Assembly (NCBI GenBank): GCA_027068695.1
Contig: JAMOMG010000046.1
Span: 1-17,048, forward strand
Direction of reading: 5' to 3'
DNA: 17,048 nucleotides
Origin: Flavobacteriaceae bacterium
Lineage (GTDB): Bacteria > Bacteroidota > Bacteroidia > Flavobacteriales > Flavobacteriaceae
Under the pieces are notes generated by a model. That model had not been told where the DNA came from. It worked only from the letters and a program-made list of their open reading frames with translations, and searched no databases. Numbering within the stretch: the stretch's first letter is position 1; every line of letters starts with the position of its first letter. The position numbers and the translations under genes were made by a program. Shown one piece after another: positions 1 to 6,425 of this stretch.

Positions 1-110
1 GGCTTCACACTTTCTCCATTTACTTTAATATGTCCCTTTCTACAAGCTTCTGTAGCAATATTCCTAGTTTTGTAATAACGTATACACCATAAATATTTAT
101 CAATTCTCAT
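1..110 (-). CDS. S4-domain RNA-binding protein (Hsp15-like), N-terminal part
   Basis: This is a partial gene that runs off the left edge. The 36 visible residues begin [20 protein letters not shown] and continue through [17 protein letters not shown]. This is the start of an S4 RNA-binding fold as in the heat-shock protein Hsp15 (HslR) and related small S4 proteins. The pattern is DKYLW, then R-x-x-x-x-T-R, then A-x-x-A-C-x-x-G-x-I/V-x-V-N-G. Hsp15 binds 50S subunits carrying a stalled nascent chain, but a general S4 protein of about 120-130 residues is equally possible from this fragment. The start is the ATG at 108-110 on the minus strand, with a TATCTTTG promoter element about 34 bases upstream. 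The gene is divergent from the FKBP lipoprotein. Confidence 0.8.
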   Translation of the reverse strand, partial: MRIDKYLWCIRYYKTRNIATEACRKGHIKVNGESVK

Positions 111-138
111 ATAATTAAGTTAAAATTTCTCTTTCCCT

Positions 139-168
139 TTTGTCAAAGATAGAGAAAATAGTATCTTG
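139..168 (+). promoter_or_regulatory. Promoter of the FKBP lipoprotein gene
   Basis: TTTG at 139-142 and TATCTTG at 162-168 are separated by 19 bases, which fits the Bacteroidota primary sigma factor pattern TTTG-N19-TAnnTTTG with one base short in the -7. Transcription would start near 175, about 15 bases before the ATG at 190. Confidence 0.55.
144..151 (-). promoter_or_regulatory. -7 promoter element for the S4-domain gene
   Basis: The minus strand reads TATCTTTG, an exact match to the Bacteroidota -7 consensus TAnnTTTG. It would start transcription near 137, about 27 bases before the S4 start codon. No good -33 element is visible. It lies inside the spacer of the divergent FKBP promoter. 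Confidence 0.55.
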
Positions 169-189
169 CACACCTAAAAATTAGACTGA

Positions 190-1029
190 ATGAAATTAAA
201 AAATTTATTTTTTATACTAGCTTTAGGTTTTGTAATTTTTTCTTGTAAAAAAGATGATTCAACAGATGTTGTATTTGATGCAGCAGCACAATCTTTACTT
301 GATGATGAAGCCTTAATTGAATATTTACAAACACATTATTTAAATGATGTAGATGGTGGTATTTGGGCTATTACAAATAATGAAACACCATTGATGGGGC
401 AAGTTGAAACTCAAAATGTTTTGCACAATGATATTTCTTATAAATTATATTATTTAATACAAAATGAAGGTAGTACAATTTCACCTTCTGGTGTAGATTC
501 AATTAATTATACATATACAGGTATGCTGTTAGATAGTACCGTTTTTGATTCAAAGACTAATTTTTCTTGGGGTAGGTCTTCATTGGATAAACTTATAGTT
601 GGATGGCAGTATGGTTTTACAAATTTTAAAGGTGGTACTGTAGTGCAAAATCCAGACGAATCTTTTTATTATGAAAATTTCGGAAAGGGTATTTTATTTA
701 TTCCGTCAGGTTTGGGTTATGGAAATTTAGGTTCGCAAACGGGTGCTATAGGTGTAAATGATCCTTTGATTTTTGAAATTACACTTCAAGATGTAAAACT
801 AAGAGATCATGATTTAGATGGTATTTTGTCAAAATTTGAAGATTTAAATAATGATAATAATTTTTTAAATGATGATACCGACGAAGATTTGATTCCGAAT
901 TATTTAGATGTTGACGATGATAATGATGGTATTTTGACTAGAGATGAAGATGCAAATGGTGATGGAAACCCATTAAATGACGACACAGATAATGATGGCA
1001 TTCCTGATTACTTAGATACAGACAATTAA
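190..1029 (+). CDS. FKBP-type peptidyl-prolyl isomerase lipoprotein with two calcium-type repeats
   Basis: This is a 279-residue lipoprotein that should act in the periplasm or on the cell surface. The first 18 residues are a signal peptide ending in FSC, so Cys19 is the likely lipidated residue. An FKBP domain spans roughly residues 80-203. Its recognisable parts are YTGMLLDSTVFDS and the GILFIPSGLGYGN stretch, followed by a closing PLIFEITLQDV strand. FKBPs speed cis-trans isomerisation at proline bonds, usually helping secreted proteins fold. The last 74 residues are two 36-residue Asp/Asn-rich units of the thrombospondin type 3 (DxDxDG) kind, expected to bind calcium. It resembles the gliding lipoprotein GldI in general design, but the repeats and the lack of gliding genes nearby argue against that name. 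It is a single-gene transcript with a terminator after the stop. Confidence 0.85.
   Translation: MKLKNLFFILALGFVIFSCKKDDSTDVVFDAAAQSLLDDEALIEYLQTHYLNDVDGGIWAITNNETPLMGQVETQNVLHNDISYKLYYLIQNEGSTISPSGVDSINYTYTGMLLDSTVFDSKTNFSWGRSSLDKLIVGWQYGFTNFKGGTVVQNPDESFYYENFGKGILFIPSGLGYGNLGSQTGAIGVNDPLIFEITLQDVKLRDHDLDGILSKFEDLNNDNNFLNDDTDEDLIPNYLDVDDDNDGILTRDEDANGDGNPLNDDTDNDGIPDYLDTDN
805..1020 (+). repeat. Two tandem 108-bp coding units (36-residue Asp-rich repeats)
   Basis: Unit 1 is 805-912 (residues 206-241) and unit 2 is 913-1020 (residues 242-277). Both follow the plan D-x-D-x-D-G-I-L, then E-D-x-N-x-D, then LNDDTD, then IP-x-YLD. They are clearly related in protein but diverged in DNA. The spacing of Asp and Asn matches thrombospondin type 3 calcium loops. 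Confidence 0.8.
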
Positions 1030-1050
1030 ATATATAATTTTAAAAAATAA

Positions 1051-1080
1051 AAAACCTTCTCTTTTGAGAAGGTTTTTTTT
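1051..1080. terminator. Bidirectional terminator between the FKBP and outer-membrane protein genes
   Basis: AACCTTCTC (1053-1061) pairs with GAGAAGGTT (1066-1074) around a TTTT loop. A run of T follows on the plus strand and a run of A precedes it, so it can end transcripts from both converging genes. Confidence 0.85.
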
Positions 1081-1099
1081 ATTAAAGTAGTATGTGCGT

Positions 1100-1720
1100 T
1101 TATTTCTTTTTATTAGATAAACGATACGATAAACTAAAAATAATTTGCTCAGGCCTAGAATCTAAAGTAAAAGTATCACCAGCGTTTGTCCAGCTTGCTT
1201 CATTACTGCTCAACCCTCTTTCATACCTAACATCAATACCTAATTTACCTAATTCAATAGAGGCGCCAATGTTAACACCAACAGTAAAGTCATTTTTTAT
1301 AGACTGAAACTCCAGCCCTTTTAAATCATTATTTAAGATGTATTGAAATGCAGGTCCTGCAAATATATTCAGAGGGCCAATCAATTTTAAGCCTACTAAT
1401 ACAGGAACATCTAATTTAGATAATTTATAATCTTCTGTATTTCCTGTATTTAAAACATATTCACTTGTTGTTTTGGTATAAACCAATTCAGGACGCAAAT
1501 AAATAGGCCCTAAGTCTAATTTACCATAGAATCCAATATTAAAACCAGATTTTCCTTTTCCTTCATTTTTATAAATGTTTGTTACTTCAGATGTAAATTC
1601 TTTATACTCACCATTTGAGTTGTAGCTTAAGCCTCCTTTGATTCCAAATTCGCTTTGTGCATTTACATAAAATAATGTTGATAAAAATACAATAGTTAAT
1701 AAAACAATTCTTTTCTTCAT
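1100..1720 (-). CDS. Outer-membrane beta-barrel (porin family) protein
   Basis: This 206-residue protein begins with a clear signal peptide (MKKRIVLLTIVFLSTLFYVNAQ, cut after the Ala before Gln). Alternating strands follow, such as FGIKGGLSYNS, GFNIGFYGKLDLG, IYLRPELVY, LGLKLIG-type strands and a last strand FSLSYRL. This is the pattern of the eight-stranded outer-membrane barrel family widespread in Bacteroidota (OMP_b-brl / PorT-like). The function is unknown; such proteins are often named porin family protein without evidence of transport. The reading frame is open up to an ATG at 1769-1771 that overlaps the stop of the transketolase gene. The ATG at 1718-1720 was chosen because the signal peptide starts there. 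It lies 50 bases after the transketolase stop and may be read from the same message. Confidence 0.8.
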   Translation of the reverse strand: MKKRIVLLTIVFLSTLFYVNAQSEFGIKGGLSYNSNGEYKEFTSEVTNIYKNEGKGKSGFNIGFYGKLDLGPIYLRPELVYTKTTSEYVLNTGNTEDYKLSKLDVPVLVGLKLIGPLNIFAGPAFQYILNNDLKGLEFQSIKNDFTVGVNIGASIELGKLGIDVRYERGLSSNEASWTNAGDTFTLDSRPEQIIFSLSYRLSNKKK

Positions 1721-1770
1721 AAAATTAAAATTTAGGGTTATAATGCTTTTTAAACGCAATAATGATACCA

Positions 1771-2724
1771 TTATTTTCTTGAGATTGCTTTTTTAGTTGC
1801 TAAAACAATGTTATTGGCGGTTAAACCATATTTTTCCATAAGTTGTTCTGGGGTTCCAGACTCCCCAAAACTATCGTTTACGGCAACAAACTCTTGTGGA
1901 ACAGGGTTGTTTTCTGCTAAAACACGAGAAACACTTTCTCCTAAACCACCTAAAATATTGTGTTCTTCAGCTGTTACAATACAACCTGTTTTAGCAACGG
2001 ATTTTAAAATTGCTTGATTATCTAAAGGTTTAATAGTATGAATATTAATTACTTCAGCACGAATACCCATAGTTTCTAATTTTTCCGAAGCTTGTAAAGC
2101 TTCCCACACCAAATGACCCGTAGCAACAATTGTAACGTCATTGCCTTCGGTTAATTGAATAGCTTTTCCAATTTCAAATTTTTCATTTTCAGGCATAAAC
2201 ACAGGTACTTTTGGTCGACCAAAACGTAAATATACAGGCCCAACATGTTCTGCAATTGCTAGTGTAGCAGCCTTTGTTTGATTGTAATCACACGTATTAA
2301 TAACAGTCATTCCTGGTAACATTTTCATTAAGCCAATATCTTCTAATATTTGATGAGTTGCTCCATCTTCACCTAAAGTTAAACCGGCATGTGATGCACA
2401 AACTTTTACATTTTTACCAGAATAAGCAATAGATTGACGAATTTGATCATAAACTCTACCAGTTGAAAAATTAGCGAAAGTACCTGTAAAAGGTATTTTG
2501 CCACCTATGGTTAATCCTGCAGCAATACCCATCATATTTGCCTCGGCAATTCCTATTTGAAAAAATCTTTTAGGATGATTTTCAATAAACTTTTCCATTT
2601 TTAGTGATCCAACTAAATCAGCACAAAGTGCCACAACATTCTCGTTTGTATCTCCTAACTCGGCTAATCCTGCTCCAAAACCAGATCTGGTATCTTTTTT
2701 TTCTGTAAACGTGTATTTTTTCAT
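1771..2724 (-). CDS. Transketolase, C-terminal subunit
   Basis: This 317-residue protein matches the C-terminal half of transketolase (pyrimidine-binding and C-terminal domains), as in organisms where the enzyme is split in two. Visible features are the acidic FFQIGIAEANMMGIAAGLT segment, whose Glu normally activates the thiamine diphosphate ring, then GTFANFSTGRVYDQIRQSIAYS, the SHAGLTLGEDGATHQ motif, and a Rossmann-like last domain (IVTAEEHNILGGLGESV). With its partner it moves two-carbon units between sugars in the non-oxidative pentose phosphate pathway. The N-terminal subunit (about 280 residues), which binds the diphosphate, is not next to it: the upstream gene is maf. A -7 element just before the start suggests a promoter of its own. 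The protein alone should not be active. Confidence 0.92.
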   Translation of the reverse strand: MKKYTFTEKKDTRSGFGAGLAELGDTNENVVALCADLVGSLKMEKFIENHPKRFFQIGIAEANMMGIAAGLTIGGKIPFTGTFANFSTGRVYDQIRQSIAYSGKNVKVCASHAGLTLGEDGATHQILEDIGLMKMLPGMTVINTCDYNQTKAATLAIAEHVGPVYLRFGRPKVPVFMPENEKFEIGKAIQLTEGNDVTIVATGHLVWEALQASEKLETMGIRAEVINIHTIKPLDNQAILKSVAKTGCIVTAEEHNILGGLGESVSRVLAENNPVPQEFVAVNDSFGESGTPEQLMEKYGLTANNIVLATKKAISRK

Positions 2725-2748
2725 CTTTATTATTTATTAAAAATCGTT

Positions 2749-2756
2749 CAAAAATA
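2749..2756 (-). promoter_or_regulatory. -7 promoter element for the transketolase subunit gene
   Basis: The minus strand reads TATTTTTG, an exact TAnnTTTG. It lies in the 52-base gap between maf and the transketolase gene and would start transcription near 2742, about 18 bases before the start codon. The -33 region is weak. Confidence 0.5.
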
Positions 2757-2776
2757 AGGATATTAATGATACGAAA

Positions 2777-3358
2777 CTATATTTTTAGCAATTCTTCATA
2801 CAATTTATGCACAGGTAATCCCATAACATTAAAATAGCTTCCTTCAATTTTTGTAACACCAATAAAACCAATCCATTCTTGTATTCCATAAGCACCAGCT
2901 TTGTCAAAAGGCTTATAATTTTTTATATAGAATTCTATTTCGTCTTTAGTTAAATGTTTAAAATGAACAATTGTAGTATCAAAAAAAACTTTTTGAACTT
3001 TTGTGGTTTTAATACAAACCGAGGTAATTACTTTATGGTGAGTACCTGATAATTTTTGCAACATTTCAATTGCTTGTTTTTCATTTTTGGGCTTCTCTAA
3101 AGCGCTATCTTTATGCCAAACAATTGTATCTGAAGTTATTACAAATTCATTTTCGTTAATCTCATTTTCAAAAGCATTGGCTTTAAGTATTGCTAAATAA
3201 TTAGTAATTTCTTCTTCTTTTAAATTTGAAGGGTAATTTTCTTCTATTTCTTTTGTTTTAATAGCAAAATCAATTCCTAATTTTTTAAATAATTCTTGTC
3301 TTCTGGGTGAAGAAGAAGCCAATATAATATGTTTATCTTTAAATTTATCAGAAATCAT
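2777..3358 (-). CDS. maf: Maf-family nucleoside triphosphate pyrophosphatase
   Basis: At 193 residues this is a normal-length Maf protein. The N-terminal phosphate-binding motif is LASSSPRRQELFKKLG (Ser15-Arg20 region), the substrate-side Asp is in SDTIV (Asp77), and the KP-x-x-x-x-x-A-x-x-ML-x-x-LSG-x-x-H-x-V-x-T block follows. A later GAYGIQEWIGFIGVTKIEGSYFNVMGLP segment closes the family signature. Maf proteins split non-canonical or modified nucleoside triphosphates (dTTP/UTP and methylated forms in the YhdE subgroup) to monophosphate and pyrophosphate, keeping them out of nucleic acids; overproduction blocks septation in Bacillus. Which subgroup this belongs to I cannot settle. It starts three bases after the UbiA-type gene ends, so it is the last gene of the smpB-ubiA-maf operon. 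Confidence 0.93.
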   Translation of the reverse strand: MISDKFKDKHIILASSSPRRQELFKKLGIDFAIKTKEIEENYPSNLKEEEITNYLAILKANAFENEINENEFVITSDTIVWHKDSALEKPKNEKQAIEMLQKLSGTHHKVITSVCIKTTKVQKVFFDTTIVHFKHLTKDEIEFYIKNYKPFDKAGAYGIQEWIGFIGVTKIEGSYFNVMGLPVHKLYEELLKI

Positions 3359-3361
3359 TTT

Positions 3362-4270
3362 TTAGATATTAAATGAAAAAAATATGAGTGAATTAATTCC
3401 TAAGAACATAATTATTTTTAAGATTAAACTAATTTTTTTATAATCTTTCATCGAGTTTGCAGAAAATAATTTTAATGCTACATAGAATAAAGGGATAAAG
3501 GTAAAAAGTAATAAATACAATACGGTAAATTGATATATTGTAGCATAATTTAAAATAATATACAATAATAAAGATATGGGTATTATGCATAAAATCAATG
3601 CAATTTTCTTTGTTCTTTTTTTACCAATTAAAATAGGCAACGTTCTCATATTTAGATTGTAATCTCCATTTATATCTTCAATATCTTTAATGATTTCTCT
3701 AATAATTGTTAGAAAAAAAGCAAAGAGAGACAACATTAATAAGACATTGCTAATGAGTTGTTGTGTTTTGGTTTGAATTGAATAATATATATCAAATACA
3801 ACTAAAGTTATGATACTGCAAGCAACTAAAAATGAGACAACAATGTTACCTACTAGGGGTCTTAATTTTAACTTTTTAGAGTAGTAGTAGAGTAGTAGTG
3901 AAGCTCCAATAAAGATTAAAGAAAATGTTGGTTTTTCTATATTTAAAGATAAACCTATCCCTAAAATAATTCCGAAGGTGTTTAAAATTAGATAGAATTG
4001 CCTTGCTTGTTCAACTGAAAAATATTTTGTGACAATAATTTTAGAAGGCTTATTAATTAAATCTGTTTTTATATCGTAAATATCATTAATAATATATCCC
4101 GCGGCAGTAATTAGTAATATTGAAACAATTAAAATAATAAATTGAATTAGAGAAAGGTTTAATGAAATATTGAAAGAATTAAAAACCAATAGCCTAATTA
4201 AAAGTAAAGTGTATAGTATCAGCAGTAAATTTTTCCAACGTATTAACTTAAAAAATGCTGTAAATTTCAT
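3362..4270 (-). CDS. UbiA-family prenyltransferase (geranylgeranylglycerol-phosphate type)
   Basis: This 302-residue integral membrane protein has about eight or nine hydrophobic helices. The two Asp-rich motifs that bind the prenyl diphosphate through magnesium are present: NDIYDIKTD (residues 62-70) and DIEDINGD (196-203). It therefore attaches a polyprenyl chain to an acceptor in the membrane. The sequence most resembles the flavobacterial proteins annotated as geranylgeranylglycerol-phosphate geranylgeranyltransferase, homologues of the archaeal ether-lipid enzyme. MenA-type or other UbiA acceptors remain possible, and the acceptor cannot be read from the sequence. It begins five bases after the smpB stop and ends three bases before maf, so the three are almost surely one transcript. 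Confidence 0.85.
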   Translation of the reverse strand: MKFTAFFKLIRWKNLLLILYTLLLIRLLVFNSFNISLNLSLIQFIILIVSILLITAAGYIINDIYDIKTDLINKPSKIIVTKYFSVEQARQFYLILNTFGIILGIGLSLNIEKPTFSLIFIGASLLLYYYSKKLKLRPLVGNIVVSFLVACSIITLVVFDIYYSIQTKTQQLISNVLLMLSLFAFFLTIIREIIKDIEDINGDYNLNMRTLPILIGKKRTKKIALILCIIPISLLLYIILNYATIYQFTVLYLLLFTFIPLFYVALKLFSANSMKDYKKISLILKIIMFLGINSLIFFSFNI

Positions 4271-4275
4271 TAGAA

Positions 4276-4734
4276 TTAATTAAAGTTCTTTTTAATTCTA
4301 TCTAAGCTAATTTTACTTTCACGATCTTTAATTGTTTCTCGTTTGTCATAATTCTTTTTTCCTTTACACAGCGCAATATCTAATTTAGCCCAGCCTTTTT
4401 CAGTTAAAAACAACCTTAAAGGAACGATTGTTAATCCCACATTTTGGACTTCTTTTCGTAATTTTTTAAGTTCACCCTTATTTAATAAAAGCTTTCGTTC
4501 ACTTTTAGGTTTGTGGTTGTATGAGTGTCCATATAAATATTCTTCAATAAACATATTTATAACAAATAATTCTCCTTGCTCATTAAATTCACAAAAACTT
4601 TCTGTAATTCGTGCTTTGCTTTCACGAATAGACTTAATTTCTGTGCCTGTAAGTTGAATTCCTGCTGTATACCTATCAAGTATTTCATATTCAAAACGAG
4701 CCTTTTTATTTTGTATATTTATTTTCTTCTGCAT
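4276..4734 (-). CDS. smpB: SsrA-binding protein SmpB
   Basis: This is a 152-residue SmpB of normal length. The oligonucleotide-binding barrel is recognisable from INIQNKKARFEYEILDRYTAGI, GTEIKSIR, and the YLYGHSYNHKPKSERKLLL block, followed by GLTIVPLRLFLTEKGWAKLDIALCKGKK. The basic C-terminal tail (KKNYDKRETIKDRE and beyond) is the part that enters the ribosome to mimic mRNA. SmpB binds tmRNA and brings it to ribosomes stalled without a stop codon; the tmRNA gene (ssrA) itself is not in the window. It heads the smpB-ubiA-maf operon. A perfect -7 element sits so close to the ATG that the message may be leaderless. Confidence 0.96.
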   Translation of the reverse strand: MQKKINIQNKKARFEYEILDRYTAGIQLTGTEIKSIRESKARITESFCEFNEQGELFVINMFIEEYLYGHSYNHKPKSERKLLLNKGELKKLRKEVQNVGLTIVPLRLFLTEKGWAKLDIALCKGKKNYDKRETIKDRESKISLDRIKKNFN

Positions 4735-4738
4735 GCTA

Positions 4739-4746
4739 CAAATGTA
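4739..4746 (-). promoter_or_regulatory. -7 promoter element immediately before smpB
   Basis: The minus strand reads TACATTTG followed by TAGC and then the smpB ATG. It matches TAnnTTTG exactly, but the usual start point would fall on or next to the ATG. No clear -33 element is present, so this could be a chance match. Confidence 0.35.
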
Positions 4747-4763
4747 CTATAATTTAGCGGCTC

Positions 4764-5273
4764 TTAATATTCAATTTTTAATAAAATAGCAGTTTTTACG
4801 CCATTTATAATAGTAACTATATACAAATTAGAATTATTTAAATCGCCAATATCAGTGTATTTTTCTTTTCCTATAATTTTGTTAACAAATTGTGGTGTAG
4901 TATTACTATGCCCAACTACTAAAACAGTTTTCCCCGTTGTTTTCAATTTAAAGTTTTCATCGTATAACTCTCTTGGATTATAGTATTGAATCTCTAAATT
5001 TTTACTGTTAGCTGTTGGTTCAGCTGTTTGTATGGTTCTATTGTAATTTGTTGAATAAATAATTTCAAAAGGAATGCTTTCAAAAACAATACTCCAATTT
5101 TTTGCTCTATTTTTTCCTTTATCAGTTAAATTAGGGTCTTTATTTGAATTATCTGTTCTATCCTTTTCAGCATGTCTAATTAAGTAATAAGTGGTAATTT
5201 CATTTTTTTCTTCTTGGGCTTTAATGGATGTTAAATTCATTAAAATTAAGAATAACGACAAATAATATTTCAT
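4764..5273 (-). CDS. Secreted histidine phosphatase family protein
   Basis: This 169-residue protein has a signal peptide (residues 1-19, ending IKAQ) and a compact histidine phosphatase fold. The catalytic motif is LIRHAEK (RHAEK 33-37, His34 as the phosphate acceptor). Further residues are Arg79 in YNRTIQTAEP, Glu104 or a nearby acid in RELYDENF, and His122 in VVGHSNTTP. The family transfers or removes phosphate through a phospho-histidine; small secreted members like this have no settled substrate and should not be called phosphoglycerate mutase. It lies just upstream of smpB (29 bases) and downstream of a terminator hairpin. It may be cotranscribed with smpB, but smpB may also have its own promoter. 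Confidence 0.85.
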   Translation of the reverse strand: MKYYLSLFLILMNLTSIKAQEEKNEITTYYLIRHAEKDRTDNSNKDPNLTDKGKNRAKNWSIVFESIPFEIIYSTNYNRTIQTAEPTANSKNLEIQYYNPRELYDENFKLKTTGKTVLVVGHSNTTPQFVNKIIGKEKYTDIGDLNNSNLYIVTIINGVKTAILLKIEY

Positions 5274-5303
5274 ATATAATTTAAATTTATGTTGAAATAT
5301 ATA

Positions 5304-5330
5304 AAAACTCCTTCAATTTGAAGGAGTTTT
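5304..5330 (-). terminator. Terminator after the small lipoprotein gene
   Basis: AAAACTCCTTC (5304-5314) pairs with GAAGGAGTTTT (5320-5330) around a five-base loop. On the minus strand a T-rich stretch follows. It lies 23 bases after the lipoprotein stop codon. Confidence 0.8.
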
Positions 5331-5353
5331 ACAAGGATAAATAAGATTAAATA

Positions 5354-5794
5354 TTACTTGAAACTATTTTTATAAAATTGATTTTTAATAGAATCAAGTT
5401 TCTTAATATACTGCTTAAGATCTTTTTCCTGAAGCTTAAAATTATCATTAAAAAAATGATCTGTATAAAAATCATTCATTTTAAATAAGTCATCATTAAA
5501 AAAATCACTAAATAGTATAGAATCAATATTTTGAGAGTGATTATTTAAATTTAATTTTAAATTGTCAAAGAGTTTTTTTTGCAATAAACTATCATTTTTT
5601 ATAGTTGAATATACATAAGTATACGAAGAATCTACACGAATTAAATTTCCGTTTTCATCATATTCTTTGTGAACAACAATATTTGTTTTTGGTTTTATTG
5701 AATCAACATTACCTTCTTTTTTATCAGTTTTAACCTGTGCATTACAACTAGATATGGTAAGCAAAAGGACTAACAATAAACTAATTTTTTTCAT
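5354..5794 (-). CDS. Small lipoprotein of unknown function next to hsp20
   Basis: I do not recognise a named family. The 146-residue product starts with a lipoprotein signal (LLTISSC, Cys17 lipidated), so it should be anchored in the inner or outer membrane on the periplasmic side. A Lys/Asp-rich linker is followed by EYDENGNLIRVDSSYTYVYS, a short segment like those seen in repeat-type Bacteroidota proteins. The C-terminal half is rich in Phe, Asp and Asn, with FFNDD, FFND and a FSDFF stretch, and ends in a probable amphipathic helix (KDLKQYIKKLDSIKNQFYK). It is the next gene after hsp20 (gap 56 bases, containing a hairpin) and is followed by its own terminator. No promoter of the usual type is seen in that gap, so readthrough from hsp20 is plausible. 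Confidence 0.7.
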   Translation of the reverse strand: MKKISLLLVLLLTISSCNAQVKTDKKEGNVDSIKPKTNIVVHKEYDENGNLIRVDSSYTYVYSTIKNDSLLQKKLFDNLKLNLNNHSQNIDSILFSDFFNDDLFKMNDFYTDHFFNDNFKLQEKDLKQYIKKLDSIKNQFYKNSFK

Positions 5795-5820
5795 GACTAA
5801 AGATTTAATTTTATAATAAA

Positions 5821-5846
5821 GAAAAGAGAGAATATTCTCTCTTTTC
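5821..5846 (-). terminator. Perfect 26-base palindrome after hsp20, probable terminator or attenuator
   Basis: The sequence is a perfect inverted repeat, each arm GAAAAGAGAGAAT or its complement, starting four bases after the hsp20 stop. On the minus strand it is followed by a modest T-rich run (TTTATTAT), so it may end most hsp20 transcripts while letting some through into the lipoprotein gene. Confidence 0.65.
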
Positions 5847-5850
5847 TAAG

Positions 5851-6279
5851 TTATTTGATTTCAATTAATTTAGCAGGTACAGGTTTTGCCTCTTCACGTT
5901 TTGGTACGGTAATAATTAACTCTCCATTTTTGTAACTAGCTGTAATTTTTTCACTATTTACAACATTTTTTGGTAAGTTAAAACTTCTTTCAAATGATTG
6001 ATAACTATATTCTTTACGAGTATATTTATCATTTTTCTCTTCATTTTCGATTTCTTTTTCTGATGAAATGGTTAAGATATTGTTCTCTAAATTAATTTTA
6101 AAATCTTTTTTATCCATACCAGGAACAGCTACTTCAACTTTAAATTCATCATCATTTTCTTTGATGTTAACAGCTGGTAAAGTAGTATTGGTATTCGAAA
6201 AATTTGATAAAGACCAATCTCTAAAAAAATCATCAAAAATAGATGGCATTACAGGAATTCCGTTACTTTTTACTAACAT
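5851..6279 (-). CDS. Hsp20 / alpha-crystallin small heat-shock protein
   Basis: This 142-residue small heat-shock protein has an N-terminal arm with MPSIFDDFFRDW (residues 11-22). The alpha-crystallin domain runs from about 35 to 128 (PAVNIKENDDEFKVEVAVPGM, then YSYQSFERSFNLP, then ASYKNGELIITVPK), and the C-terminal IxI-type motif (IEI, 139-141) locks subunits into oligomers. It holds unfolding proteins in the cytoplasm without ATP until ClpB and DnaK can refold them. clpB lies just upstream on the same strand but ends at a terminator, so hsp20 is expected to have its own promoter in the 196-base gap. That gap carries the element shared with clpB. Confidence 0.95.
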   Translation of the reverse strand: MLVKSNGIPVMPSIFDDFFRDWSLSNFSNTNTTLPAVNIKENDDEFKVEVAVPGMDKKDFKINLENNILTISSEKEIENEEKNDKYTRKEYSYQSFERSFNLPKNVVNSEKITASYKNGELIITVPKREEAKPVPAKLIEIK

Positions 6280-6341
6280 ATCATTAAAATTTTAAATTAA
6301 ACATTTATTTAAATTATCTCGTTTTACATTATAACTATTTA

Positions 6342-6373
6342 CAAAATAAATACCAAAATTTAAATACTGTCAA
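6342..6373 (-). promoter_or_regulatory. Probable hsp20 promoter
   Basis: On the minus strand TTG (6371-6373) is followed after 21 bases by TTATTTTG (6342-6349), one mismatch from TAnnTTTG. Transcription would start near 6335, about 56 bases before the hsp20 start. The TTG is part of a TTGACAG copy of the repeated TGTCA/TGACA motif in this region. Confidence 0.4.
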
Positions 6374-6379
6374 TTTTTC

Positions 6380-6400
6380 ATTATTTATGTCATTTTGACT
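6380..6400 (-). promoter_or_regulatory. Candidate stress element upstream of hsp20
   Basis: A 21-base stretch centred on TGTCATTTTGAC (plus-strand reading) matches 18 of 21 bases of the stretch at 9127-9147 upstream of clpB. TGTCA recurs at 6368, 6388 and 6407, so about every 20 bases. The core is a short inverted repeat, GTCA-TTT-TGAC. I know of no named regulator to assign. Confidence 0.45.
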
Positions 6401-6425
6401 ACTGATTGTCAGTTGTTTAACCGAA

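Noticed and set aside
190..1029. Naming the FKBP lipoprotein GldI (gliding motility)
   Set aside because: No other gliding gene is nearby and the Asp-rich repeat tail is not a GldI feature.
1721..1771. Longer start for the outer-membrane protein, at an ATG overlapping the transketolase stop
   Set aside because: The extra 17 residues would precede a standard signal peptide beginning MKKR, so the inner ATG is more likely.
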